From the NCBI RefSeq assembly GCF_001879715.1, contig NZ_MNBW01000009.1:62001-126000 (forward strand): a stretch of DNA of 64,000 nucleotides, read 5' to 3'. The notes beneath the pieces were generated by a model, which did not search any database, was not told the origin of the DNA, and saw only the letters and a program-made list of their open reading frames with translations. This DNA comes from Nioella nitratireducens. GTDB taxonomy: Bacteria > Pseudomonadota > Alphaproteobacteria > Rhodobacterales > Rhodobacteraceae. Shown here one piece after another: positions 16,224 through 24,164 of this stretch. Numbering within the stretch: position 1 is the stretch's first letter; each line of letters opens with the position of its first letter. The translations under genes and the position numbers were made by a program.

Positions 16224-17570
16224 ATGAGTGCAGTGAAATCTTGGATACTGGGCGCGGCCTTGGTGGCGGGGGCGAGCATTGCCTCAAGCGGACCGGCGGT
16301 GGCGCAGGAATTTTGTTCGTCCGACCGGGTGATGGGCGGATGCTCGGTCTCGATCGGCGATTTCCCTTGGATCGTGTCGCTCAATCAGGCCAACGCGCGC
16401 AACCGGTTCGAGGGCCATTTCTGCGGTGGATCGGTGATTGCCGACCGTTGGGTTCTGACCGCTGCCCATTGCGTCGACTCACTGGCGCCGAATGCCCCGG
16501 CAGGGTTCGAGATCTACGCCAATTCGGCCAGTTTGCAGGCGGGCGGCGTGGCCTATGACGTGGATCGGATTTTCGTCCATGCGGGGTATCAGGGCGTCGG
16601 GGTGAACGATATTGCCCTGCTGGAAATCTCGCGCCCGATGGGGATCACGCCGGTGCGCCTGTCGGATGCGGCGTTGGCGCAGAGCGTTGAACGGGTCGGC
16701 GGCGAAACGGTTGTCATTGGCTGGGGCCTGACCCCGCCGCCCAACATCGCGCGCGGGCGTGGTCCCCTGACCCAGGCCGAGCGGGCGGCGACCCAGCCCC
16801 CGTCGATGTGGGATACCTCGCAGGTGTTGCTGGGCGCGGCGGTGCCCATCGTGCAGACCCAGCTTTGCGCCTCGGATGCCGGGCCGGGCGTGATCTGCGC
16901 CGGGTTCCACGACGCGGTGGCCGATGCCTGCCGGGGCGACAGCGGCGGGCCGCTGCTGGCGCATGACGCGCAGGGCTATGTTCAGGTCGGGCTGGTGTCG
17001 GGCGGCAATTATTGCCATCAGGATGGCGACCACTACGGCACCTATACCCGCGTCTCGGCCTTTGCCGACTGGATCACGGCCACCATGGCCGGTCAGACGC
17101 CGCAGGTCGATCTGCGGGCGACAGAACCGGATTACAGCCTGCCGCCGACCTTTGGCATGGTGTCGCTGTCAGCAGGGTTCCAACCCGATCCGCATCGCAC
17201 CGCGCTGTTGGCGGGTGGGATGCTGGAGGCGTCGAGCGTCGGGCAGGGCTGCGCGGGCTTTGTGGCCGAGGCACCGGATTTCCGGGTGATCTATCAGGGC
17301 AGCGGCGCGCCGCTTGGTTTTTCGGTCACCAGCCCCGCGGATACGGCGCTGCTGATCAATGCCCCGGACGGGCAGTGGTATTGCGATGACAATGGCGCCG
17401 GGGGGATGGACCCGTCCCTTGTCTGGGGCACCCCGCCGCGCGGGCAATACGACATCTGGGTCGCCACGGTGCAGCCCCATGCCTCGGTCGGTTATCCCGA
17501 GGCGCAGCTTGTGCTGACCGGAAATGGCGGCAGCAGCGGGCCGTCTGGGGGCGGCGGCGCTGACAAATAG
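16224..17570 (+). CDS. secreted trypsin-like (S1) serine protease with shared C-terminal domain
   Basis: A 448-residue chymotrypsin-fold protease with a signal peptide (AALVAGASIASSGPAVAQ). The triad is complete: His82 in LTAAHCV, Asp129 in NDIALL and Ser240 in GDSGGP. Asp234, six residues before Ser240, corresponds to trypsin Asp189 and predicts cleavage after Arg or Lys. Several cysteines suggest disulfides, which fits the periplasm or outside. Residues about 325-425 repeat the C-terminal domain of the caspase-like neighbour, with Cys343 and Cys387 spaced 44 apart. A GS-rich tail ends the protein. The junction RVMGGCSV resembles a zymogen cleavage site in altered form. Its role is unknown; it is probably co-transcribed with the caspase-like gene. 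Confidence 0.88.
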   Translation: MSAVKSWILGAALVAGASIASSGPAVAQEFCSSDRVMGGCSVSIGDFPWIVSLNQANARNRFEGHFCGGSVIADRWVLTAAHCVDSLAPNAPAGFEIYANSASLQAGGVAYDVDRIFVHAGYQGVGVNDIALLEISRPMGITPVRLSDAALAQSVERVGGETVVIGWGLTPPPNIARGRGPLTQAERAATQPPSMWDTSQVLLGAAVPIVQTQLCASDAGPGVICAGFHDAVADACRGDSGGPLLAHDAQGYVQVGLVSGGNYCHQDGDHYGTYTRVSAFADWITATMAGQTPQVDLRATEPDYSLPPTFGMVSLSAGFQPDPHRTALLAGGMLEASSVGQGCAGFVAEAPDFRVIYQGSGAPLGFSVTSPADTALLINAPDGQWYCDDNGAGGMDPSLVWGTPPRGQYDIWVATVQPHASVGYPEAQLVLTGNGGSSGPSGGGGADK

Positions 17571-17596
17571 GGGTAGGCTGGGCGGGCGGACCCGGC

Positions 17597-18256
17597 CTAG
17601 CCGGGATCGCGCACCGCCTGCACCTCGGATGCGCGCACCTGCACGCCGCCCGGCAACGACAGCCAGACCTCTCCGTCGATCATTTGAGCTTCGTCGATGC
17701 GGGCGTAACCCTGAGCGGGCCGAGTGTCGATTGGGACGTCGTCGTTGAAATATTCGACGTGGAACCCGTACACAGCGTTTGGCAGCGGGCTGCCATCGGT
17801 GGTGACCCCGGCCCATTGAAATGGCGTGTCTGCTTCGGGCACCTGAAGGCGTTGCAGGGTCTGGCCCTCGGCATCGGTCACCACCAGTTCCATCCGGTCG
17901 GCCTGCGGATTGTCCGGGGCGATCAGGGACAGCGGCTGGCCGTCGAAAGACATTGGCATTTCGGCGCGCGCCTCCATCCCGATCCAACCGGCCAGATCGC
18001 CCATGCTCGACACCGCCATCCGGTCGCTTAGGGCGGTCAGAAGATCGTTGGTGCGCACCTGCTGTTCGACGCCGGAAAAAGTGGCGAGCTGGGTGGCGAA
18101 TTCGGTCGATTCCATCGGGTTGAGCGGGTCTTGGTTCTGCATCTGGGTGGTCAGCATCTGCAAGAACGTCTCGAAATCGGAATTGACGAGCGTGCGATTG
18201 CTGTTGCCGGCCGCCGCGGCGGACGCGGTGGTTTGGGCAGTGGCGGAAACGTCCAT
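17597..18256 (-). CDS. flgD: flagellar hook capping protein FlgD
   Basis: FlgD (219 residues) is the cap needed to assemble hook subunits. The N-terminal signature is clear: LVNSDFETFLQMLTTQMQNQDPLNPMESTEFATQLATFSGVEQQ. The rest fits the FLG/tudor-like region (PVPEADTPFQWAGVTTDGSPLP type). The ATG at 18254-18256 follows AAAGGAG by 7 bases. It lies 13 bp after fliK on the same strand, and its 3' end faces the trypsin-like gene with only 26 bp between. Confidence 0.94.
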   Translation of the reverse strand: MDVSATAQTTASAAAAGNSNRTLVNSDFETFLQMLTTQMQNQDPLNPMESTEFATQLATFSGVEQQVRTNDLLTALSDRMAVSSMGDLAGWIGMEARAEMPMSFDGQPLSLIAPDNPQADRMELVVTDAEGQTLQRLQVPEADTPFQWAGVTTDGSPLPNAVYGFHVEYFNDDVPIDTRPAQGYARIDEAQMIDGEVWLSLPGGVQVRASEVQAVRDPG

Positions 18257-18269
18257 TCGGGATCTCCTT

Positions 18270-20675
18270 TCAAAGGCGTAAATCGAGACCGGACCGCGCC
18301 GCGCGCGGGGCCTGCACGGGTGATTGCGCGGCGGGGGCCGGGGTGGGCTGCGTCTGGTCGGCGGCCTGATCGGGGGGGCGATGTGGGGCAAGCTCTGGTT
18401 GCGGGCGGTGCCCCTGCTGGCCGGAAAAGCTGAAACTGCTGTTTTCGAGGCCCTGACGCTGCAACTCGTGGCTCAGGGCCGGGGCGTGACGGCGCAACAG
18501 GTCGAGCGTGTCGGGATTGTCGGCATGCAGGTGCAGCACCATGCCGTCCTGTCCCCGGCTGACCGAGAGCCGGATGGTCCCAAGCTCGGGCGGGTCAAGC
18601 GTCAGTTCCAGCGGCGCTGTCCGGTCGGGCAGGGTCGGCTGGTTGCCGAGACGCTGGGCGATCTGCCAGCCGATTTGTTGCGGGCGGTCCGGCGCGGGGG
18701 CGGGGGGCGGCACCTCTGCCCGATGCGGTGGATCGGATGGCGGCACCGGGATTGGGCTGTCGAGGGCGGTGGGTGACCGGGATGCGTCAGGCGCGGGGCG
18801 TTCCAGTGGGGTTGGGCGGCCCGGTGCTGGCGGCAGAGCGTCGTCCCCGGAAGCGAAAGGTGCGGACAGCCCGGAGGGGGCATCTTGCGGCGCTGGCGTT
18901 GGCGCTGGTGGGGCGGGCGCGCTGCCCCCCTGACCTTGCAGGCTGGTTGAAGCAAGCGGCGTGGGCGCTTGAATAGTTGGCGGCGCCGAGGGTTGGGCAG
19001 CGAGGGGGGCAAAGGCGGGATGAAACCGCTCGGCAACGGGATCTTGCGGTGCAAGGAATTGGCGGAGGACCGCGGTGCTGCGCGTGCCGTGGTCCGGTTC
19101 GGTTGGTGCTTGCGGTGCGGCGGCTTTGTCCTTCGGCGGTGCCGAGGCTGGGCTGGCGGGCATTGCATCGGCGGGGTGGCGCCGCCCAAGGGCGGGATCG
19201 GGCGCTACCCGGGCTTGGGGAAGGTGGGGGGCAGATGGCGGCGTGTCGGTGATCGGGGGCGCCGGCGCAGGGCGCGGTGATGACAGATCTGGCACCGTGC
19301 CTGCGGGCACCGGATCGGCGGCAGGCACGGCGGGGCTGTTGTTGCGTTGCCCGGTATCCGGGATGGCCCTTTGGGGGCCGAAGATCCGTGTCGGCGTGGC
19401 GTTCTTGGCGGGCTGCGTCCCCGAAGCGCCGCCGACCCCCGCGCCCGTCGGCTGGGCCCCTGACAGCGGTTGTGCGGTGGGGGCTGGAGCCTTGGGGGGC
19501 GGCCCGACAGCCCCCATCGTCGATGTCGGGTGAAACCGAGTATCGCCGCTGGCCGCGAAGGCTGATGGGTCGGGCGTCGCATACGAAGGACCGGACCTCG
19601 GCGGGGCGGAGCGCGTGGGAGGGGCGTTCTTTGGCCCCGTTGTGTCGCCCATGGGGGCCGCGTCCGGGTGCGGCGATGCCGCCTCTGGCACCGGGTTCGC
19701 GGGCGGCGGAACGGGCCGCACAGGCGTGCCCGGTTTCGGGACGCGGGCCGCACGGGCGGGATTGTCTTGCCGGGATGGCGCCAGCGGGGACCGCGCGCCT
19801 TGCGCCGCTGGCGCGGGGCGGGGTTGAACCCTGTTGCCGTGGGTCACCGCCTCCGCCACCGCCGCAGGTGCCGCGATGCCCGGTGTCGCCTCAGAACCCT
19901 CCGGCATTGGCATTCCGCGCGGGGGCGACGGGTTTTCCGGCGCAGTCGCGGGCGTTGCGTCAGGTCTGGCGACCGTGTCAGCGGAATCCCCCGCGGGATC
20001 ACGCGCAACTGGCGCACGCGCGCGCCTGTCGTGGTGGTCGGGTAGAGCGGGCCGGTGGCGATCCGCCCCGGCCGTGACAGGTGCGGCCTTTGGTTGTCGG
20101 GTCTGGAGGTCGGGTGCCGAAGGCGGCGTCATATCCTCGGGTCCCCGAGGGGGCCGCAGAGGCGGATCGGCCCGCCTGGAGGCAGAGGTTGGGTCTGCCT
20201 CGCGCGGCGGGGTTGGGGCAGGCGCGGCTGGTTGGGCGGCCACGGGTTCAGGGGAAGGCGCGACAGGGGAAGGCGGGACAGGGGAGGGCATCTGCGATGG
20301 CGCTTCTCTCGGAACGGTTCCCTCGGTCGCGCCGCGCTCTTCTTCTGTCGTCTGTGCCCTGAGTGGCGCAATGTGGGGCTTGATGGGGGCCTGCGCCACC
20401 ATCGTGGTGTCGTCCGCTGCCAACGGTGGGGCTGCTGCCGCCACCCACCCTGCGGTCGGGTCCGCTTGTCCCCCTGAAGCGGCGGTCATCTGCACCGGCC
20501 CGGTCGGGCGCGGCTGGGTCGGTGCCGCACCCCGCGGCGGTTCGGCTACCACTATGGCCGCTGCTGTTACCAGATCGCCAAAAGCGGGGTCCGTGGTCGG
20601 GCCGGGCGGCAGGGCCGTTGTGGCGGCAGGTGGCAACAGCCTGTGCAGGGCGACAATAGTGTCCACGCGATCCAT
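18270..20675 (-). CDS. fliK: flagellar hook-length control protein FliK
   Basis: An 801-residue FliK-type protein, longer than many, with a very Pro/Ala-rich low-complexity body and the conserved C-terminal FliK domain at about residues 680-765 (LELTLDPPELGTIRLSVS, then HLHADNPDTLDLLRRHAP and LSHELQRQGL). FliK measures hook length and switches export from hook to filament. High GC and proline codons create long spurious antisense frames here. The ATG at 20673-20675 is the only reasonable start. flgD follows closely. Confidence 0.9.
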   Translation of the reverse strand: MDRVDTIVALHRLLPPAATTALPPGPTTDPAFGDLVTAAAIVVAEPPRGAAPTQPRPTGPVQMTAASGGQADPTAGWVAAAAPPLAADDTTMVAQAPIKPHIAPLRAQTTEEERGATEGTVPREAPSQMPSPVPPSPVAPSPEPVAAQPAAPAPTPPREADPTSASRRADPPLRPPRGPEDMTPPSAPDLQTRQPKAAPVTAGADRHRPALPDHHDRRARAPVARDPAGDSADTVARPDATPATAPENPSPPRGMPMPEGSEATPGIAAPAAVAEAVTHGNRVQPRPAPAAQGARSPLAPSRQDNPARAARVPKPGTPVRPVPPPANPVPEAASPHPDAAPMGDTTGPKNAPPTRSAPPRSGPSYATPDPSAFAASGDTRFHPTSTMGAVGPPPKAPAPTAQPLSGAQPTGAGVGGASGTQPAKNATPTRIFGPQRAIPDTGQRNNSPAVPAADPVPAGTVPDLSSPRPAPAPPITDTPPSAPHLPQARVAPDPALGRRHPADAMPASPASAPPKDKAAAPQAPTEPDHGTRSTAVLRQFLAPQDPVAERFHPAFAPLAAQPSAPPTIQAPTPLASTSLQGQGGSAPAPPAPTPAPQDAPSGLSAPFASGDDALPPAPGRPTPLERPAPDASRSPTALDSPIPVPPSDPPHRAEVPPPAPAPDRPQQIGWQIAQRLGNQPTLPDRTAPLELTLDPPELGTIRLSVSRGQDGMVLHLHADNPDTLDLLRRHAPALSHELQRQGLENSSFSFSGQQGHRPQPELAPHRPPDQAADQTQPTPAPAAQSPVQAPRAARSGLDLRL

Positions 20676-20775
20676 CCCCAGAATTCTTCCGGTCGTTCCG
20701 AAGACAATTGCGCCAAGAGCTTACCAAATCTTTACCCGTGGACCGGAATACTGCGCTCAATTGAGGAGAGTTTCC

Positions 20776-21060
20776 ATGCCCGGACCCATTGCCCCCGCCG
20801 CGCCGCCCCCCCTGTCGCCCGCGCGGGACCGCGCGTTGCGGCAGGCCGCACAGGAGCTGGAGGCCGCTTTCCTGGCCGAAATGCTGCGCCAGACCGGGCT
20901 GGGCACGACCCGGCAGAGCTTTGGTGGCGGTGCCGGGGAAGAACAGTTTTCGTCGTTCCTGCGAACAGAACAAGCGCAGGCGATGGCCGCGCGCGGCGGT
21001 ATCGGGCTGGCCGAGTCGCTGTTCGCGGCCCTTGTCGCCCGCGAGGGTGGCGCGCCATGA
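20776..21060 (+). CDS. rod-binding protein, FlgJ N-terminal type
   Basis: A 94-residue protein carrying only the FlgJ N-terminal (rod-binding) region: AAQELEAAFLAEMLRQTGLG followed by GGGAGEEQFSSFLRTEQAQAMAARGGIGLAESLF. It lacks the muramidase domain of enterobacterial FlgJ, as is usual in alphaproteobacteria. It probably acts as a chaperone or scaffold for rod assembly in the periplasm. The ATG is 5-6 bases after TTGAGGAG. It is divergent from fliK (100 bp spacer) and overlaps the next gene by ATGA. Confidence 0.88.
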   Translation: MPGPIAPAAPPPLSPARDRALRQAAQELEAAFLAEMLRQTGLGTTRQSFGGGAGEEQFSSFLRTEQAQAMAARGGIGLAESLFAALVAREGGAP

Positions 21061-21398
21061 GCTGGCCGGGACGGACGCCCGCGGCGAGGGTCGAGGCGTT
21101 GCTTGACCGGTTGGAATGCCACCTGCAATCCGGCGATGTCGCGGGGGTGACGGCCCTGACCCCCAAGCTGGAGCAGGCGATGGGGCGGCTGGCCCGGTCT
21201 GACCGGATCGCCCCCGCACAAGCCGGGGCGCTACAGTCACGGGCGCGGCACCTGTCGCGCCTTGTCGAGGCTGCGCTGAGGGGCGTGGCCGATGGGCGCG
21301 CGGCGCTGGTACGGCCAGCCGGTTTTTCCAGCTACGATGCCGCCGGGCAAAGTGGCCGCGTCGGGGCGGCTGTGACGCATGTCGAAAGACGGCGGTGA
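21057..21398 (+). CDS. FlgN-like flagellar export chaperone (probable)
   Basis: A 113-residue mostly helical protein (ARVEALLDRLECHLQSGDVAGVTALTPKLEQAMGRL) ending in a YDAAGQSGR segment, which resembles the C-terminal tail of FlgN-type chaperones for hook-filament junction proteins. It overlaps the FlgJ-like gene by ATGA and precedes the flagellin fragment. The assignment rests on context and helical pattern rather than strong motifs. Confidence 0.65.
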   Translation: MSWPGRTPAARVEALLDRLECHLQSGDVAGVTALTPKLEQAMGRLARSDRIAPAQAGALQSRARHLSRLVEAALRGVADGRAALVRPAGFSSYDAAGQSGRVGAAVTHVERRR

Positions 21399-21614
21399 TG
21401 TTGCCGATTTTCCTAAAATCCTGCTGAAATCCATGGGCTTGTTAGGGCGTTGTTAGAGCTTTCCGTGAAGGGTCGAACCTGCACCGCATCGGTGGCGTGT
21501 CGGGCCGTTCCGGGCCGGCACAGGCGTCAGAAGGACGTTTCGGGCGAACCTGCGAAGGCAGGTTTGAAACGGGCGCGGAACCAAGGCGCCGATCTAGATT
21601 AGGAAGGACATGGC
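21399..21614 (+). promoter_or_regulatory. leader of the flagellin fragment
   Basis: A 216-bp spacer that would hold the flagellin promoter and 5' leader. It ends in AGGAAGGAC, a good ribosome binding site for the ATG at 21615. It contains a run of inverted-repeat-like GC words (AACCTGCGAAGGCAGGTT at 21548-21565 forms a 7-bp stem). A sigma-28-type promoter could not be fixed with confidence. Confidence 0.5.
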
Positions 21615-23008
21615 ATGTCCAGCATTCTGACGAACTCCAGCGCCATGGTCGCGCTGCAAACCCTGAAATCGGTCAACACCAACCTCAACAAAACGCAGGA
21701 GGAAATCTCGACCGGCAAATCTGTGGCCACGGCCAAGGATAACTCCACGGTCTGAATGACCTTGGCGTTGGAGGAATAGGCGCGCTGCGTCTGGATCAAC
21801 TGGGTCAATTCCCCGGCGACGTCGGTGGTCGATTCTTCCCGTGAAAAGCCCACGACGTCGCCCGTCGGACCGGAGCCCGCATCCCACAGGAAGAAAGAGC
21901 CGGAGTCGGGCGAGATCTGGTAGGCTTGGTTCGACAGGGCGATCAGGCCATTGGGGTTGGGCACGTCCACCAGTGGGATCTGGTACACCGTTCTGGTGAA
22001 GCCGCTGTCATAGATCGCGTGCACGAAACCGTCGCCATCCACCTCGACCGAGGTCAGATTGCCAACCGGCGAGCCGTCCTTGACAACCGGAGCGTGGGAA
22101 AACCTGTCCGAAAGCTGGGTGAAGCCGCCAGGTTCGCCGATGCGCCCGAGGTTCAGCTCCATCGGGCCGCCATCGACGTTGACCGAAATCGCCCCGGTTG
22201 CCGGGTCATAGGCGCCGCCGGTGGTGGCCGCGACGGTCAGAAGGTTGCCGCCACTGCCGCGGGTATCATCGAATCCGAGCGTGTATTCACCGACGACCGC
22301 GTTGCCGGACGCCGAGTCGCGGATCGTCATGGTCCATTCATTCGAGGTGCCGCTGGCGGGCACCGTTGGGGTAAAGGTGACATCGAGCACCTCGGATGTT
22401 CCGAGATTGTTGAAATATTCCGTCGACATGGTGACCGGGTCGCCCGCCGCCCCGGCCTCTGTTCCCGTGGCGGGCAGGTTCACGGTCATCTCCATCCGCG
22501 TGGTGGGATCGCCCGCGAACTGGTTGGTGTGAACCCGCACCGGTTCCAGTCCGTCGGTGGTGTCGCGGGGAAAGGTGGGCACGTTGCCATCGCCATCGGC
22601 AGGCCACCCCAACAGGACCAGCCCGGATTCAGATCGCAGGTACCCCTCGGCATCCGGGCGGAACGACCCTGTCGTGGCCAGCATGACCGGCATGTTGGTA
22701 TCGCCGGACTCAAGCGCGCTGGCGGCCGTCACCGGCAGCATTCCACGCCCGCCAACGGCCAGATCGGTCGGGTTGTCGGTGGTGATGAGCGTGCCGCGTT
22801 GTTCGACCATGCGGCCCGTGATGACGCGCACCCCACCGGCGGAATAGCTGCCGTGGCCTTGGGAAATCACCATCGACTGGAAATTGGTCACCGCCCGTTT
22901 GTAGCCGTAGGTGCCCGAGTTCGCGATATTGTCGGAAATCGTGGCCAGCCGGCTGGCATTGACGTTGAGTCCGGCGACCCCGGAGTTGAGCGAGGAGGAA
23001 ATGGTCAT
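21599..23008 (-). CDS. flgE: flagellar hook protein FlgE, C-terminus replaced by a chimeric tail
   Basis: The first about 422 residues are FlgE: MTISSSLNSGVAGLNVNASRL, SDNIANSGTYGYKR, and near the end LTQLIQTQRAYSSNAKVIQTV. A normal FlgE of this group should end about 12 residues later. Here the frame instead runs for 47 codons through the antisense of a flagellin gene and stops at 21599. The switch occurs at TCCACGGTCTG (21744-21754), shared by both genes. FlgE subunits polymerise into the hook through both termini, so this product would probably assemble poorly. Start at 23008; the longer frame to 23053 is leader. motB lies upstream on the same strand. Confidence 0.85.
   Translation of the reverse strand: MTISSSLNSGVAGLNVNASRLATISDNIANSGTYGYKRAVTNFQSMVISQGHGSYSAGGVRVITGRMVEQRGTLITTDNPTDLAVGGRGMLPVTAASALESGDTNMPVMLATTGSFRPDAEGYLRSESGLVLLGWPADGDGNVPTFPRDTTDGLEPVRVHTNQFAGDPTTRMEMTVNLPATGTEAGAAGDPVTMSTEYFNNLGTSEVLDVTFTPTVPASGTSNEWTMTIRDSASGNAVVGEYTLGFDDTRGSGGNLLTVAATTGGAYDPATGAISVNVDGGPMELNLGRIGEPGGFTQLSDRFSHAPVVKDGSPVGNLTSVEVDGDGFVHAIYDSGFTRTVYQIPLVDVPNPNGLIALSNQAYQISPDSGSFFLWDAGSGPTGDVVGFSREESTTDVAGELTQLIQTQRAYSSNAKVIQTVELSLAVATDLPVEISSCVLLRLVLTDFRVCSATMALEFVRMLDMPCPS
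21615..21755 (+). pseudogene. fliC: flagellin N-terminal fragment (46 codons)
   Basis: Translates to a canonical flagellin start: MSSILTNSSAMVALQTLKS, NTNLNKTQEEISTGK, ATAKDNSTV, then stop. Flagellins of this group continue with TVWAIA and run to about 270-300 residues. The reading breaks off exactly where the sequence switches to the antisense 3' end of flgE, so the stop is created by the junction. The remainder of the gene is not in the window. There is no insertion sequence at the break. Confidence 0.85.
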
Positions 23009-23105
23009 GGCAATGCGCCTTTCTGCTGCATCTCGATCGTAGGCTGAAGACAAGCACGGCCGCGCTTAACGGGAGCCTAATGGATAAAAATCTCTGCGTT
23101 TTTGG

Positions 23106-23945
23106 CTATGGATAGCTGCGGAGCAGGGTGATCTCGATCCGGTCGTTGCGGGGGGCCATCGGGTCTGACACGGCGGGGCTGCTGTCGGCAAATCCGGTCA
23201 CGCGGCGAAACCGGTTACGGTCCAGCCCCGCGGTTTCAAGCGCCGCACGGACCGCGCGGGCCTGTGCCGAGGACCGGTCCCAACTGGTATCTGTCGCAAC
23301 CACCACGGGTGCCGAGCGGACATGCCCGGCCACGGCGATGGTGTTGGTGACGGTGCCAAAGAGGTCTGCCATCAGGATCAGAACGTCGCCGAACCACGGT
23401 TCCGGTGTCAGACCGTCTTCGGTGAAGAGGGGGGCCCCGGGGCGGGCGAAGACCTCGATCACCAGCCCCTCGTCCGACAGGCGGGTCTGCACATGTTGCA
23501 AGGTCTCATCCTCCAGCCGCGAGTCGCCGTTGCCGCCGAGGATAGAGGTCTCGACATCCTGCAAGGCGGCGGCTTCAAGCGCGTCGGGGCTGTGGTCGGA
23601 GCCTTGCATACCCATGGCTTGCCGCCCCTCAGTCGGGCGTTGATCCGAGGCGCCGGTGCCGTTCTGGGCAACGACCGTTTCGGAAAACGGGCTATCCCCC
23701 CCGAAAGAGCCGTCCCCGCCGCCGGAAATTCGGCTGATGGGGACGGTCGGACTGAAATAATCCGCGATGCCTTTTCGTTGCTGTTCGGTCGTCGCGTTGA
23801 GCAACCACATCAGCATGAAGAAGGCCATCATGGCCGTGACGAAGTCGGCATAGGCGACCTTCCATGCACCACCGTGGTGGCCATCGCCGCCGATTACCTT
23901 TTTCTTCTTGATGATGATGGGACGCAGGTCGTTCTGGGCCGCCAT
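23106..23945 (-). CDS. motB: flagellar motor protein MotB
   Basis: MotB (279 residues) is the stator subunit that anchors MotA to peptidoglycan and carries the proton-binding Asp. After a basic N-terminus (IIIKKKKVIGGDGHHGGAWK) comes the single transmembrane helix VAYADFVTAMMAFFMLMWLL with that Asp. The periplasmic OmpA-like domain includes IAVAGHVRSAP, TSWDRSSAQARAVRAAL and RVTGFADSSP. motA is not in the window. flgE follows on the same strand after 97 bp. Confidence 0.94.
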   Translation of the reverse strand: MAAQNDLRPIIIKKKKVIGGDGHHGGAWKVAYADFVTAMMAFFMLMWLLNATTEQQRKGIADYFSPTVPISRISGGGDGSFGGDSPFSETVVAQNGTGASDQRPTEGRQAMGMQGSDHSPDALEAAALQDVETSILGGNGDSRLEDETLQHVQTRLSDEGLVIEVFARPGAPLFTEDGLTPEPWFGDVLILMADLFGTVTNTIAVAGHVRSAPVVVATDTSWDRSSAQARAVRAALETAGLDRNRFRRVTGFADSSPAVSDPMAPRNDRIEITLLRSYP

Positions 23946-24045
23946 GGCCTGTTCCCGGTATTGCCTCGGTTCGGGGCAAGCTATGATCCAGAAATGAAAG
24001 AAGGGTTAACCCATAAACCTGCCATCGGGCGGGAAATGCGGAAAC

Positions 24046-24121
24046 TGGTGCCGATGAAGGGACTCGAACCCCCGACCCACGCATTACGAATGCGTTGCTC
24101 TACCAGCTGAGCTACATCGGC
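24046..24121 (-). tRNA. tRNA-Thr (anticodon CGU)
   Basis: A 76-nt cloverleaf on the minus strand. The acceptor stem GCCGATG pairs with CATCGGC plus discriminator A and an encoded CCA. The D arm is AGCTCAGCTGGTAGAGC, the anticodon stem ACGCA/TGCGT encloses loop TTCGTAA (anticodon CGT in DNA), and the T arm contains GGTTCGAGTCC. It decodes ACG. Confidence 0.95.
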
Positions 24122-24124
24122 ACG

Positions 24125-24151
24125 CGGGCAGGCTCATAGCAAGCCTGCCCG
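24125..24151. terminator. stem-loop between hemY and tRNA-Thr
   Basis: CGGGCAGGCT and AGCCTGCCCG form a perfect 10-bp stem with a 7-base loop. It begins 13 bp after the hemY stop, so it is a likely transcript end for the heme genes, though it lacks a T-run. Confidence 0.6.
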
Positions 24152-24164
24152 ATCTTGAACAGCC

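Noticed and set aside
18324-21060. Several long plus-strand open frames opposite fliK
   Set aside because: They are mirror frames of a GC-rich, proline-rich gene. Only the last 94 residues (FlgJ-like, from 20776) have family motifs and a ribosome binding site.
21600-21760. Insertion sequence disrupting flagellin
   Set aside because: There is no transposase, no terminal inverted repeat and no target duplication; the break joins directly to flgE.
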